A stretch of DNA of 64,000 nucleotides from Succinispira mobilis DSM 6222 (GCF_000384135.1 NZ_KB913028.1:895351-959350); one strand, 5' to 3'; counted from the stretch's first letter, positions 44,150 to 54,730 are shown. The notes: generated by a model from the sequence alone, not told the origin. Numbers and translations: made by a program.

Positions 44150-46107
44150 TGCAGATAAATGCTAATACAACTATTTTACCTACCAATATAACCTCTCAAG
44201 ATTTAAAAAAAGGTTTAGAGTCTGGAAAAATTCAAGAAGTCGAAGGAAAAACGGCAGAAACTGTAGCTAATACAACTACAAATAATCTGAGTAAAGCAGG
44301 CATAGAAATGTTGACGAAAAGTTCTACTGAAACAGTGCATACGGCGGAAAATGCTGTGCGCGTCACTACTTCTGAGGGTACACAGGGACTTTTAAAGTCC
44401 TTAGAGCAATTAGTTAATTTAGAAAAATATAAGTTGCCAGAAGCTAGTAAAGAACTAATAACGGCTTTTATTAAGTCGCACACCGCAAGTAGTGAAATAA
44501 AAGATGGTTTGAGTTTAGCCATTCAATCACAAAAAGATTTGGCTAAAACATTATTAAATTTGTCGAGTGGGATTTTGACTGATTTGTTTTCTACAGAAGA
44601 TTTAGCAGATACTAATGCAAATACGCAAAAACAAGTTCTGAAAAAATTTGCCCAACGCATTGAAAGCTTTTTAAAACAAGCGGAATTACCAGCTAAAGCG
44701 GAGTTGCCAGACATAGATTTAACAAAAAATCCAGAACAAAGTAGTGCTAAAGATGCTACGGTAACTACTCTGCCCAAAGAGCAACTGCCAACTTTATCAG
44801 AAAATGCTTTGTCGACAACTAAAGAAAAATTGCCAACAGAGTCTGGGAAAACTAGTTTACCGGCAGAGCAAGCCAGTAAGTTAGGGGAAGAACAACAAAA
44901 AAATCTAAAAACTGCTTTAGAGAATTTGGGGCAGAAGACAGATAGCAATAAAACTTTAGGAACGGAAAAACCTGCTCAAATATTAAATGAGTCTACTTTA
45001 AAGTTAGCTAACGAACAAAATCCCAAAAATCCGCCTAAAGCTATGGAGGCAGGCTCTGACGAGAAGGCTAGTTCCTTAACTTCTAAAAATCCAGAAGCGA
45101 TATTAAAAGGCGAAGTTGTACTACCAAGTAAGTCGGCTGAGACGACAATTGCCAAAGATAAACTCTTCGAAGCAACAATTGGTAAAAATACTACGGAAAC
45201 GAAAGAAAACTTTGTGGCTAAAGAAAGCTCAGCAAAAGAGTTGTTAATGGCTAAAGATGCGCAGACCACAGGCAATTTAACAAATACTAGGCAGGCGGCG
45301 GCCGATAAATATGAATTATTGCAACCTAAACTTAATAATAATTCTAATTTGGGGCAAAATAATAATGGTCAGACGCAAACTGTTACTAATTTAGTAAAAA
45401 AACTGGTTTTATTGGAAGAAACATTAAAACAAAGTAATGTTTTAAAAAATGACACTTTAGAAAAATTTTTAACCGGCAAGGCTGTTTTATCAGCAAGTGA
45501 ACAAAATGAAATTGGCAGTAAGCTGAAAGAATTTTTACCGCGATTGTTAAGTCCTAAGGAAGGGCAAAGTGTGGAAAATCTAATTAAGGATATTATGAGT
45601 AAAAATAAGTTGCCAAATACTGAAGCTGGTGAAAATGCAGCGTTAACTAAACTTCTAGAAAATGCCAGTAAGCTTAATAATATTCAAAAACAAGTAGGGA
45701 ATTTAACGGAGAATATTAAAGAAATGGCTAGTAGTTTAGTGAAAAATCTTAATGTTGGTTCGGAACAAACTAATAAAAGCTTACAAGGATCATTTGTGTT
45801 ATTAATGAATTTAGCCGAAGACCAGCCGGCTAAACCAGTGTATGTCCACTTGTATCATGAGCGTGAGGGAAAGGCGGACAATAAACAAGAATTGCAAACA
45901 CAAACTTGGTTAAAAGTTAGCTTAGACTATGAGTATTCTGGTTTGGTGACCGCGATATTTCATTTGTGGCAGGGAAATGTTTTAGATATTAAAGTTAATT
46001 TCCCCGAAGTAGAAGCGGCAGATTGCTTTAATTCTTTTGTTCCAGAAATTATTGAAAATATTAGTTCGAGTAAATTGCAATTAAATAATATAACTTTGGC
46101 AAGGTAG
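44149..46107 (+). CDS. FliK-like flagellar hook-length control domain protein (YlqG-like)
   Basis: A 652-residue protein. Residues 1 to about 450 are low-complexity, rich in Lys, Glu, Thr, Ser and Asn, and probably unstructured. The C-terminal 110 residues (KPVYVHLYHEREGK onward, with WLKVSLDYEYSGLVTAIFHL) resemble the FliK C-terminal hook-length control domain. It lies between rnhB and an FlhB-like gene, the place of ylqG in Bacillus. The GTG start overlaps the rnhB stop. It may be a substrate-specificity partner of the next protein, but no flagellar genes are near, so the role is uncertain. Confidence 0.7.
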   Translation: MQINANTTILPTNITSQDLKKGLESGKIQEVEGKTAETVANTTTNNLSKAGIEMLTKSSTETVHTAENAVRVTTSEGTQGLLKSLEQLVNLEKYKLPEASKELITAFIKSHTASSEIKDGLSLAIQSQKDLAKTLLNLSSGILTDLFSTEDLADTNANTQKQVLKKFAQRIESFLKQAELPAKAELPDIDLTKNPEQSSAKDATVTTLPKEQLPTLSENALSTTKEKLPTESGKTSLPAEQASKLGEEQQKNLKTALENLGQKTDSNKTLGTEKPAQILNESTLKLANEQNPKNPPKAMEAGSDEKASSLTSKNPEAILKGEVVLPSKSAETTIAKDKLFEATIGKNTTETKENFVAKESSAKELLMAKDAQTTGNLTNTRQAAADKYELLQPKLNNNSNLGQNNNGQTQTVTNLVKKLVLLEETLKQSNVLKNDTLEKFLTGKAVLSASEQNEIGSKLKEFLPRLLSPKEGQSVENLIKDIMSKNKLPNTEAGENAALTKLLENASKLNNIQKQVGNLTENIKEMASSLVKNLNVGSEQTNKSLQGSFVLLMNLAEDQPAKPVYVHLYHEREGKADNKQELQTQTWLKVSLDYEYSGLVTAIFHLWQGNVLDIKVNFPEVEAADCFNSFVPEIIENISSSKLQLNNITLAR

Positions 46108-46112
46108 AGAGA

Positions 46113-46418
46113 ATGGAAGAAAAAAGCAAAAAAAATGAACGAGTCCAAGCAGTAGCTTTACGTTATGAAGCTGAAACAGAAGGTGCGCCTAAAGTAGTTG
46201 CTAAAGGTATTGGGATTACAGCAGAAAACATTATAACTTTGGCACAACAACAAGCGATTCCAATTTACAAAAATAAACCATTGACTCAAATGTTGATGGT
46301 CTTAGAATTAGAGCAAGAAATCCCACCGGAATTGTATCAGGCGGTTGCGGAAGTTTTATCGTATGTTTACAAAACCGAACAAATTTTGGCTATGAAAAAA
46401 AGAATGCAAGGCAAGTGA
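46113..46418 (+). CDS. FlhB C-terminal-like protein (YlqH, EscU/YscU/HrcU family)
   Basis: A 101-residue cytoplasmic protein like the C-terminal domain of FlhB (AVALRYEAETEGAPKVVAKGIG, then QQAIPIYKNKPLTQMLMVLELEQEIPPELYQAVAEVL). The NPTH autocleavage motif of full FlhB is absent, because the protein starts after that point. It starts 5 bases after the FliK-like gene. Such stand-alone FlhB domains can partly replace that part of FlhB in export switching. It overlaps yraN by 4 bases. Confidence 0.88.
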   Translation: MEEKSKKNERVQAVALRYEAETEGAPKVVAKGIGITAENIITLAQQQAIPIYKNKPLTQMLMVLELEQEIPPELYQAVAEVLSYVYKTEQILAMKKRMQGK

Positions 46419-46786
46419 TCGAGTTGAATAATAAACAATTAGGAGCTCAAGGTGAAACTTGGGCTCTAGAATATTTTTTAGCGTCAGGTTACAGTTTAAT
46501 AGAAAAAAATTATCGGATAAAAGCAGGAGAAATTGATTTGATTGTGGAAAATCAAGAGTGGGTAGTTTTTGTAGAAGTAAAAACGCGGCGTAATTTGCGA
46601 TATGGTCGGGGCTTAGAAAGTGTAATTAACGCGAAGCAAACAATCATTAGAAAAGTGGCCGAGTACTTTTTAGCTTATAACTTTCCCAAAACTAATTTAA
46701 AGCGAATTCGTTTTGATGTTGTGGATATTTTAGTAGATGCTAATTATAAAATGGTTAAATGCGAGCATCTTCAAAATGCATTTTGA
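46415..46786 (+). CDS. YraN/UPF0102 endonuclease-fold protein
   Basis: A 123-residue restriction endonuclease-like fold. GEIDLIVENQEWVVFVEVKTRRN near residues 37-60 (in pieces) holds the E, D and E-V-K catalytic pattern of PD-(D/E)XK nucleases. No activity is established for the family. It starts with GTG in a GTGA overlap with the preceding gene. It stands before comM, an order usual in Firmicutes. Confidence 0.93.
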   Translation: MIELNNKQLGAQGETWALEYFLASGYSLIEKNYRIKAGEIDLIVENQEWVVFVEVKTRRNLRYGRGLESVINAKQTIIRKVAEYFLAYNFPKTNLKRIRFDVVDILVDANYKMVKCEHLQNAF

Positions 46787-46811
46787 TTAAAGAAAAGAGG
46801 CGAATTGTCTG

Positions 46812-48332
46812 ATGTATACGTTTGTATATGGTGAGACTACTTTAGGATTAGAGGGCGTTTTAGTAACTGTCGAAATTGATATTTCCAATGGTTTACCGGC
46901 ATTTGAGATAGTTGGACTAGCAAATATCGCCGTCAAAGAAGCGCGAGAACGTGTGCGCGCGGCGATTAAAAATAGTGGTTTTGATTTTCCAATTGCGCGG
47001 ATTACGGTAAATTTAGCTCCAGCAGATTTGAAAAAAGAAGGTTCGGGTTTAGATTTAGCGATAGCTATTGGAATTCTCAAGGCGAGTGGGCAAATTACGC
47101 AAGAGCACTTGGCCAACAAAATTTTTCTGGGAGAGTTAGCTTTAAACGGGATGATTCGGGCAACTAATGGTGTGTTGTGTATGGCGATGCATGCTCAAAC
47201 TCAAAAAATAGAAGAAATATACTTGGCGGGAGCTTGTGCGGCAGAGGCTTGTTTAGTTTCCGAGTTGCAAGTTTATGCGCCGGAGAATTTGAAGCAACTA
47301 GTAGAACACTTAAACCAAGTAGCAATTTTGCCAAAGGTGGAGAAATTAACTAGCAGTAGCAAAGTAAAGTCAGCTAGGTTAGATTTTGCAGATGTGCGGG
47401 GACAAATTATGGCTAAACGGGCTTTAGAAATTGCGGCCGCAGGCGGTCATAATTTGTTATTAGTTGGGCCACCAGGATCAGGTAAAACAATGCTGGCGAA
47501 ACGTTTGCCGAGTATTTTGCCAGAATTATCGGAGCAAGAAGCGTTAGAAGTAACTAAAATTTATAGCGTAGCGGGCTTAATTCGTGATAATCAAGGCTTA
47601 ATAAAAGAGCGGCCTTTTCGTAGTCCACACCATACTATTTCTATTGGCGGGTTGATAGGGGGCGGTAAAATTCCTAAACCTGGGGAAGTAACCTTGAGTC
47701 ATAATGGAGTTTTATTTTTAGATGAAATTTTAGAATTTCCCAAGGCGGCGTTAGAAGTTTTGCGGCAACCGCTAGAAGACCGTCAGGTCAATATAGCTAG
47801 GGTGCAAGCGAGTATTGTCTACCCAGCAAACTTTTTGCTTTTAGGCTCGGCTAATCCTTGTCCCTGTGGGTTTTGTGGTTATGAAACTAGTACGCAAGTT
47901 TGTCGATGTCGGCCGCATGAAATTGAAGCTTATCAGAAGAAAATTTCTGGCCCTTTGTTAGAGCGCTTGGATCTACAGGTTAATGTGCCGCGCGTTGACT
48001 ATCAAGATTTACAAGGTGTAGCGGGTGAAAGTTCAGATAGTATTCAAACACGAGTCCAATTGGCTAGAAGTAAACAATTACAACGGTTTTCTGGGCAAAA
48101 AATATATACAAATGCGCAAATGAGTGCCTCGCAAGTTCGAACTTATTGTCAACTTGATACAACTGGTAAAAAATTATTGCAACAAGTTTTTACCAGTCTT
48201 AACCTAAGTGCGCGCAGTTATGATAAAATATTAAAGGTAGCGCGAACAATTGCCGATTTGGCAGAGCAAGAAAACATTCAAGCGTTACATATTGCTGAGG
48301 CTATTCAACTGAGGACAAATGTAATAAAATAA
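46812..48332 (+). CDS. comM: YifB/ComM family Mg chelatase-like AAA ATPase
   Basis: A 506-residue protein with an N-terminal Lon-protease-like fold (NGLPAFEIVGLANIAVKEARERVRAA in pieces). The AAA core has Walker A GPPGSGKT at 219-226 and Walker B LFLDEILEF. GSANPCPCG is near 350, and a C-terminal helical bundle (LSARSYDKILKVARTIADL) follows. ComM in Vibrio and Haemophilus is a hexameric helicase that speeds branch migration in natural transformation. The role in Firmicutes is less clear. Confidence 0.94.
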   Translation: MYTFVYGETTLGLEGVLVTVEIDISNGLPAFEIVGLANIAVKEARERVRAAIKNSGFDFPIARITVNLAPADLKKEGSGLDLAIAIGILKASGQITQEHLANKIFLGELALNGMIRATNGVLCMAMHAQTQKIEEIYLAGACAAEACLVSELQVYAPENLKQLVEHLNQVAILPKVEKLTSSSKVKSARLDFADVRGQIMAKRALEIAAAGGHNLLLVGPPGSGKTMLAKRLPSILPELSEQEALEVTKIYSVAGLIRDNQGLIKERPFRSPHHTISIGGLIGGGKIPKPGEVTLSHNGVLFLDEILEFPKAALEVLRQPLEDRQVNIARVQASIVYPANFLLLGSANPCPCGFCGYETSTQVCRCRPHEIEAYQKKISGPLLERLDLQVNVPRVDYQDLQGVAGESSDSIQTRVQLARSKQLQRFSGQKIYTNAQMSASQVRTYCQLDTTGKKLLQQVFTSLNLSARSYDKILKVARTIADLAEQENIQALHIAEAIQLRTNVIK

Positions 48333-48360
48333 AGATATTTACAGTAGAAGGAGAGAAAAA

Positions 48361-51291
48361 ATGGATTTAAAAATTGGAGAAGTATATCAAGGTTTTATCT
48401 TGATTCATAGTGAACAACTACAAGAGGTTAATTCGCAAGCCTATATGTTTAAGCATTTAAAAAGTGGGGCGCGTTTGTTATATTTAGCAAATGATGATGA
48501 CAATAAAGTTTTTTCTATCAGTTTTAGAACTCCGGCCAGTGATGATACTGGTGTAGCACATATTTTAGAGCATTCGGTGTTATGTGGTTCAAAAAAATTC
48601 CCACTAAAAGAGCCTTTTGTAGAATTAGTTAAAGGATCTTTAAATACTTTTTTAAATGCAATGACATTCCCGGATAAAACAATGTATCCAGTAGCCAGTA
48701 TGAATGATAAAGATTTTCATAACTTAATGGATGTTTATTTAGATGCAGTATTTAATCCACGTATTTATGAAAACAAATATTTGTTAAAACAAGAGGGCTG
48801 GCACTATTCACTGCCCAAGTTAGAAGATGAGCTAATCTATAAAGGGGTAGTTTACAATGAAATGAAAGGCGTATATTCATCGCCTGAATCAGTATTGGAA
48901 CAAGCAAGTCAAGCTTCTTTATTTCCTGACACAACCTACCGCTATGAGTCTGGGGGGCATCCTGAGGCAATTCCTCAGTTAACACAGGCTGATTTTGAAA
49001 AATTCCATTCCTTGTATTATCACCCAGCTAATAGTTATATTTATTTATATGGGAAACTAGATATTATAGAGCGTTTGAAATTTATTGATCAAGAATATTT
49101 ACAAAGTTATGAAGAAATAACAGTGGATTCGGCAATACAACTGCAAGAGCCGTTTAATAAAACTAAAATTACTAAAGTTGAATATCCTTTATCTGAAGGT
49201 GAAGATACAAAAGGGCGGAGTTTCTTTAGCCTGGCTTTTGTAGTAGGCGAATCTCATGAAATGGAAAAATATTTAGCCCTAAATATTTTAGACATAATTT
49301 TGGTAAATATGCCAGGCTCACCTTTAAAACAAGCTATTTTAGATCGGGAAATTGCTCAAGATGTGGAAAGTAGTACAACAAGTAGTATTAAGCAAAATGT
49401 GTTTTCTATTGTAGCTAGTGGCACGGATGCTGATAAGCAAGAAGAATTTGTTAAAACTATTTATGCTAGCTTGCAAGAACTAGCAACTAAAGGAATTGAT
49501 AAAAAGCTGTTAGAATCAGCGTTAAATATTATTGAGTTTAAATTAAGAGAGGCAGATTTTGGCAATTACCCAAAAGGTCTAATTTATAATATTCGGGTAA
49601 TGGATACCTGGCTATATGATCAATGTCCGTTAGAAGCATTAAAATATGAAGGTTTGATTGAAAAAATGCGGGAGAACATAAAAGGTCGCTATTTTGAAAA
49701 CTTCATTGAAACTTATTTGATGGATAATACCCATCGCTCCTTGACGGTATTGACGCCTTGCATAGGTTTGGAAATTGAGCGTGGCAAAGCACTAAAAACT
49801 AAGTTAGAAGCAATTAAAGCCCAAGCAACTGCAGCAGAATTAGAACAATTAGTTGTAGAAACAGCTCAATTACAGGCCATGCAAGAATATATTGATCCGC
49901 CAGAGGCGTTAGAGAAAATTCCTTTGTTAAAATTAAGTGATATTAAAGCCGAAGCCGAAAAAAGTAACTACAGTGTTACTACTACAAATAAGGTGAATTA
50001 TTTGTATCAACCAGCTTTTACAAACAAAATTGCTTACATTGAAGGACATTTATCAGCCAATGAATTGCCAGAAGAATTAATTAGCTATTTATATTTGTTA
50101 AGTGATTTATTAGGACAATTATCCACTAAAAAATATAATTATTTTGATTTAGCTCAAGAAATTGCTTTACACACTGGCGGGATTAGTTTTAGTGCGAATG
50201 TGTTGGCAAGTGAAGAAAATGCGGATGAGTTTGTGGTAAAACTAAGTTGTAATGCTAAAGTTTTACTAAATAAGATGAATAAATTACAAGAATTGATTAG
50301 TGAAATTTTATTAGATACTGATTTTACGGATAAAAAAAGGTTGCGTGAGGTTATTAATGAAAGCAAAACCTCCATAGAAGTTGGACTATCAAGTCAAGGG
50401 CACACAATTGCAATGAGCAGGCTAGCGGCTTATTTTTCTAAGGCAGCGGCGTTTAGTGAACAAGGTTCTTTAAACTACTATTATTTCATTCGCAATTTAA
50501 GTGAAAACTTTGAGACTAAGGCGGAGCAGATAATTAATGACTTACAGACAGTTCTTAAATATGTTGTCAAAGCGCCTAAAGCATTATGGGGTTATTCTTG
50601 CGAAACTAGTCACCAAGCACAAGTACTTGCTGAATTACAAGTGCTTAATTCTAAATTGCCACAAACAGAATATCCAGAGGTGGATTACAAGTTGCCAGTT
50701 CCAGCTAAAAATGAAGGTATATATACTCCAGGTATGGTGCAATATGTAGCTATGGGCGGTGATTTCAAGAAAAAAGGCTTTAAATATCATGGTAGTATGC
50801 GGGTAGTTGAAACTGTTTTGCGGTATGAATATCTTTGGACTAATATTCGGGTTAAAGGTGGCGCTTATGGGGCCATGATTACCTTAAAACGAAACGGGGT
50901 ATGGCAATTTGTTTCTTATCGCGATCCTAATTTGTTAAATACGATAGAAGTTTATAAGCAAATGGCCGATTATTTGGCAAACTTAGAATTATCCGAGCGA
51001 GAAGTTTTAAAATACATAATTGGAACAATGAGTAAAGTAGACATGCCAATGTCTAATGCTGGCAAGTTAACACGAAGTATCACCCGCTATTTATTGGGTT
51101 TGTCGGATGAGATAGTTCAACAATCTCGAACACAGATTTTGGCAACAAAATTGCAGGATTTACGTGATACAGCGCAAATTATTGCTAGTATTATGCAGGA
51201 TAATAATCTTTGCGTAGTAGGTAGTGAAAGTAAAATAAAAGAGGCCAGTAGCCTATTTAATAAAATTTTTGCAGCTACATCTCAAGAATAA
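48361..51291 (+). CDS. M16C (PreP-like) zinc metallopeptidase
   Basis: A 976-residue insulinase-family peptidase. The inverted zinc motif HILEH (67-71) and the FVELVKGSLNTFLNAMTFPDKTMYPVAS region are in the N-terminal catalytic domain. The third ligand is likely Glu in VYNEMKGVYSSPE near 165. Three more M16 domains follow, linked by a charged hinge near residues 460-520. Eukaryotic relatives (PreP) degrade peptides inside organelles; bacterial members are thought to degrade peptides in the cytoplasm. It has no signal peptide. AAGGAGAG precedes the ATG. Confidence 0.93.
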   Translation: MDLKIGEVYQGFILIHSEQLQEVNSQAYMFKHLKSGARLLYLANDDDNKVFSISFRTPASDDTGVAHILEHSVLCGSKKFPLKEPFVELVKGSLNTFLNAMTFPDKTMYPVASMNDKDFHNLMDVYLDAVFNPRIYENKYLLKQEGWHYSLPKLEDELIYKGVVYNEMKGVYSSPESVLEQASQASLFPDTTYRYESGGHPEAIPQLTQADFEKFHSLYYHPANSYIYLYGKLDIIERLKFIDQEYLQSYEEITVDSAIQLQEPFNKTKITKVEYPLSEGEDTKGRSFFSLAFVVGESHEMEKYLALNILDIILVNMPGSPLKQAILDREIAQDVESSTTSSIKQNVFSIVASGTDADKQEEFVKTIYASLQELATKGIDKKLLESALNIIEFKLREADFGNYPKGLIYNIRVMDTWLYDQCPLEALKYEGLIEKMRENIKGRYFENFIETYLMDNTHRSLTVLTPCIGLEIERGKALKTKLEAIKAQATAAELEQLVVETAQLQAMQEYIDPPEALEKIPLLKLSDIKAEAEKSNYSVTTTNKVNYLYQPAFTNKIAYIEGHLSANELPEELISYLYLLSDLLGQLSTKKYNYFDLAQEIALHTGGISFSANVLASEENADEFVVKLSCNAKVLLNKMNKLQELISEILLDTDFTDKKRLREVINESKTSIEVGLSSQGHTIAMSRLAAYFSKAAAFSEQGSLNYYYFIRNLSENFETKAEQIINDLQTVLKYVVKAPKALWGYSCETSHQAQVLAELQVLNSKLPQTEYPEVDYKLPVPAKNEGIYTPGMVQYVAMGGDFKKKGFKYHGSMRVVETVLRYEYLWTNIRVKGGAYGAMITLKRNGVWQFVSYRDPNLLNTIEVYKQMADYLANLELSEREVLKYIIGTMSKVDMPMSNAGKLTRSITRYLLGLSDEIVQQSRTQILATKLQDLRDTAQIIASIMQDNNLCVVGSESKIKEASSLFNKIFAATSQE

Positions 51292-51330
51292 TTCGGAGCT
51301 TAAGTAGCGATTAACAATAGGAGACAAACA

Positions 51331-54300
51331 ATGGGAAATTTTGTACACCTACACAACCATACGGAGTTTAGCTTGTTAGATGGGGCTAGTAGGATTAAAA
51401 AATTAATTGCTCAGGCTAAGCAGCAAAATATGCCAGCGATAGCAATAACTGATCATGGGGTAATGTATGGTGTAATTGATTTTTATAAGGAAGCAAAAAA
51501 ACAAGGAATAAAACCGATAATAGGGTGTGAGGTATACATAAGTTCAACCTCGCGTTTGGATAAGGGTGTTGGTGAGAAGGAGAATTCTTATCATTTAATT
51601 TTATTAGCAGAAAACAATATTGGTTATCGAAATCTATTAAAACTAGTTTCCATCGGTCATTTAGAAGGATTTTATTATCGCCCGCGGATTGATAAAGAGG
51701 TTTTAAAAAAATATAGTGCAGGTTTAATTTGTTTGAGTGCTTGTATTGCAGGGGAAATCCCGCGTTATATTTTGGAGGGCAATCTTGAAAAAGCTGCGCA
51801 AACAGTACAAGAATATGTAGATATTTTTGGTAAAAACAACTTTTTTTTAGAAGTGCAAAACCATGGGTTACCCGAGGAACTAGAGGTAAATAGGCATTTA
51901 ATAAATTTGGCAACGCGGTTTGAACTTAAGCGGGTAGCTACGAACGATATTCACTATGTGAAGCGTGAAGATAGTGAAGCACAAGATATTTTATTGTGCG
52001 TACAAACAGGTAAACGAGTTGCAGATGTGGAACGGATGAAGTTTCCCAATAATGAATTCTATTTAAAAACTTATCAAGAAATGCAAAATTTATTTCCAGA
52101 TGATCTAGAAGTTTTGGAAACGTCAGTAGAAATAGCCAAACGTTGCCAAGTTGATATTCAATTTGGCAAGTTGCTATTACCTGAGTTTGAATTGCCTGAT
52201 GGACAGACAGCAGAAGCTTATTTGAAAAACTTATGTCAAAAAGGCCTGCAAGAACGCTACCCTCAAGCTGGGAAAGTAGAATTTGAGCGCTTGGAATATG
52301 AGTTGCGCGTAATTAAGGATATGGGCTATGAATCATACTTTTTAATTGTTTGGGATTTTATAAATTTTGCTAGGCAAAACAAAATTCTGGTAGGCCCAGG
52401 TAGGGGTTCGGCAGCGGGAAGTATTGTGGCTTATTTGCTAGGGATTACTAATATTGATCCGTTAGCTTATGATTTACTTTTTGAACGTTTTTTAAATCCA
52501 GAACGGGTAAGTATGCCTGATATTGATATTGACTTTTGCTATGAGCGGCGTCAAGAAGTGTTTGAGTATATTGTCAATAAATATCATTCGGATCATGTAG
52601 CACAGATTATTACTTTCGGGACTATGGCGGCAAAAGGTGCAATCCGTGATGTAGGTAGAGTATTAGATATTGCCTATAACGATGTAGATAAAATTGCTAA
52701 ATTAATTCCTAACGAGTTGGGAATTACAATTGATAAGGCTTTGCAAATGAGCAAAGAGCTAAAAGAAATTTATCACGATGACATGCAAATGCGTAAATTG
52801 CTTGATTTAGCGCGGGCGGTAGAAGGAACCCCTAGACATGCTTCAACGCATGCTGCAGGGTTGGTTATTGCTCCACGGAACATTGATGAGTTTGTACCGT
52901 TACAATATTCATCGGAGGGTTTTGTAACTACGCAGTATGATAAAGATCGTTCGGAAGATATCGGCTTGCTAAAAATGGATTTGCTGGGTTTAAGGACTTT
53001 AACCGTGATTCAAGATGCCTTGCAAATGATCAAAAAAAACAAGGGCATTGATTTAGATATAGATAAAATTCCTTTAGTTGATAAAAAAACTGCCCAATTA
53101 TTACAAAGCGGTGATACTGCAGGCGTATTTCAAATGGAGTCAGCAGGAATGACACAATTGGTAAAAGATTTAGCTCCCGAGGGGTTTACTGATTTGATTC
53201 CGTTAGTTGCTTTATATCGACCTGGTCCATTAGGTACAGGGATGGCTACAGATTTTATTAATGCCCGACATGGCAAACAGCCAATAAAATCTATTCATGA
53301 GAGTGTGGATTTTATTGTAAAAGATACTTTTGGAGTTATTCTTTATCAAGAACAAGTTATGCAAATTGCTTCGGCGATGGCTGGATTTACTCTTGGGCAA
53401 GCAGATATTTTACGACGAGCTATGGGTAAGAAAAAACCAGAAGAACTCAATAGCTTAAAATCAACATTTATTCAAGGGGCTGTAGTTAAAGGCATTGAGG
53501 CCGCAAAAGCAACAGAAGTCTTTGAATTGTTGGAACATTTTGCTGGCTATGGTTTTAATAAGTCGCATTCAGCGGCCTATGCTCTGATTGCTTACCAAAC
53601 AGCTTATCTTAAGGCCCACTATCCAGCTGAATTTATGGCGGCAATGTTGACTAGTGTTATGGGGCAAAATGACAAAGTTGGTTATTATATTGAGGTGTGC
53701 CGTAATTTAGGGATTAGTGTTCAACCTCCTAGCATCAATAATAGTGAAAGTGGCTTTAGTGTAAAGGATAATAACATATTGTTTGGTTTAGCAGGAATCA
53801 AAAATATTGGTGAAAATGCTGTACATAATATTTTAGCGGCTCGTGAAGCAGGTGCTTTTAAAAACCTGCTAGATTTGTGTGAACGCTTAGATCCTAGAAT
53901 AGTAAATAAAAGAGCTTTGGAAAGTTTAATAAAATGTGGTGCTTTTGATGAGTTTGCTTTAAAAAGAGCCCAATTACTAGCGGTTTTAGAACAAGCAGTA
54001 GATGTGGCTAACAAAAAAAATAAAGATCGTTTGTCGGGGCAAATTGGTTTATTTGAGGAGTTTGCGGAAGCACAGCATGATTTAAATTATCCTAATCTAG
54101 AGGAATTACCACAAGAACAAATTTTAGCGTTAGAAAAAGAAATTATTGGTTATTATGTAACTGGACATCCATTAGATAAATATCGTGAAAAATTAGCAAG
54201 TTTTGTGGAAATTAGGAAAATACAAGAAGAAATTTTTCGTGAAAATCAATTTATTGAAGTTGCGGGGATGATAAACACTTGTAAAAGAACGCTTACCAAG

Positions 54301-54726
54301 CGTGGGGATCATATGGCAATTGCTTCTTTAGAGGATTTTACGGGTGCAATAGAGGTTGTTGTTTTCCCGAAAATTTTTGATATGGTTAATCGGTTAATAT
54401 ATAGTGGCAGCTTAGTAGCTATAAAAGGTAGAATTGCGATACAAGATGATACTGCTAAAATTATGGTTACGGATGTATCGGAATTGGGCAGGCATAATAA
54501 TGGGATAGTGCTTTTAATTGATCAAGAGCATGAACAAGCTACTATCTTGGAAAAATTAAAAAATGTGTTACTAGATAGTGTGGGTAAAGATACAGTATAT
54601 CTGCATTTTACAGCTTCTAATCGCAAGATAAAATGTACGGAACAATATTCTGTGAATAGTTCTTTAGAGTTTACGATTAAGGAGATTGAAGATATTTTAG
54701 GTGCTAATACAATAAAAAGACTGTGA
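51331..54726 (+). CDS. dnaE: DNA polymerase III subunit alpha (DnaE)
   Basis: The replicative polymerase subunit, 1131 residues. It starts with the PHP domain (FVHLHNHTEFSLLDGASRI, AITDHGVMYGVIDF). The polymerase core has GPGRGSAAGSIVAYLLGIT near 355 and MPDIDIDFCYERR near 393. GTPRHASTHAAGLVIA near 503 and the KSHSAAYALIAYQTAYLKAHYP region near 744 follow. Then come helix-hairpin-helix and OB domains (EVAGMINTCKRTLTKRG). It lacks the proofreading domain of PolC. GGAGACAA precedes the ATG. Confidence 0.97.
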   Translation: MGNFVHLHNHTEFSLLDGASRIKKLIAQAKQQNMPAIAITDHGVMYGVIDFYKEAKKQGIKPIIGCEVYISSTSRLDKGVGEKENSYHLILLAENNIGYRNLLKLVSIGHLEGFYYRPRIDKEVLKKYSAGLICLSACIAGEIPRYILEGNLEKAAQTVQEYVDIFGKNNFFLEVQNHGLPEELEVNRHLINLATRFELKRVATNDIHYVKREDSEAQDILLCVQTGKRVADVERMKFPNNEFYLKTYQEMQNLFPDDLEVLETSVEIAKRCQVDIQFGKLLLPEFELPDGQTAEAYLKNLCQKGLQERYPQAGKVEFERLEYELRVIKDMGYESYFLIVWDFINFARQNKILVGPGRGSAAGSIVAYLLGITNIDPLAYDLLFERFLNPERVSMPDIDIDFCYERRQEVFEYIVNKYHSDHVAQIITFGTMAAKGAIRDVGRVLDIAYNDVDKIAKLIPNELGITIDKALQMSKELKEIYHDDMQMRKLLDLARAVEGTPRHASTHAAGLVIAPRNIDEFVPLQYSSEGFVTTQYDKDRSEDIGLLKMDLLGLRTLTVIQDALQMIKKNKGIDLDIDKIPLVDKKTAQLLQSGDTAGVFQMESAGMTQLVKDLAPEGFTDLIPLVALYRPGPLGTGMATDFINARHGKQPIKSIHESVDFIVKDTFGVILYQEQVMQIASAMAGFTLGQADILRRAMGKKKPEELNSLKSTFIQGAVVKGIEAAKATEVFELLEHFAGYGFNKSHSAAYALIAYQTAYLKAHYPAEFMAAMLTSVMGQNDKVGYYIEVCRNLGISVQPPSINNSESGFSVKDNNILFGLAGIKNIGENAVHNILAAREAGAFKNLLDLCERLDPRIVNKRALESLIKCGAFDEFALKRAQLLAVLEQAVDVANKKNKDRLSGQIGLFEEFAEAQHDLNYPNLEELPQEQILALEKEIIGYYVTGHPLDKYREKLASFVEIRKIQEEIFRENQFIEVAGMINTCKRTLTKRGDHMAIASLEDFTGAIEVVVFPKIFDMVNRLIYSGSLVAIKGRIAIQDDTAKIMVTDVSELGRHNNGIVLLIDQEHEQATILEKLKNVLLDSVGKDTVYLHFTASNRKIKCTEQYSVNSSLEFTIKEIEDILGANTIKRL

Positions 54727-54730
54727 AATA

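Noticed and set aside
44232-45275. Three antisense open frames of 96, 141 and 99 codons in the FliK-like gene
   Set aside because: They mirror a low-complexity region with a skewed codon pattern and have no ribosome sites.
51416-51913. A 165-codon antisense frame inside dnaE
   Set aside because: It lies opposite the conserved PHP domain, which is clearly the coding strand.
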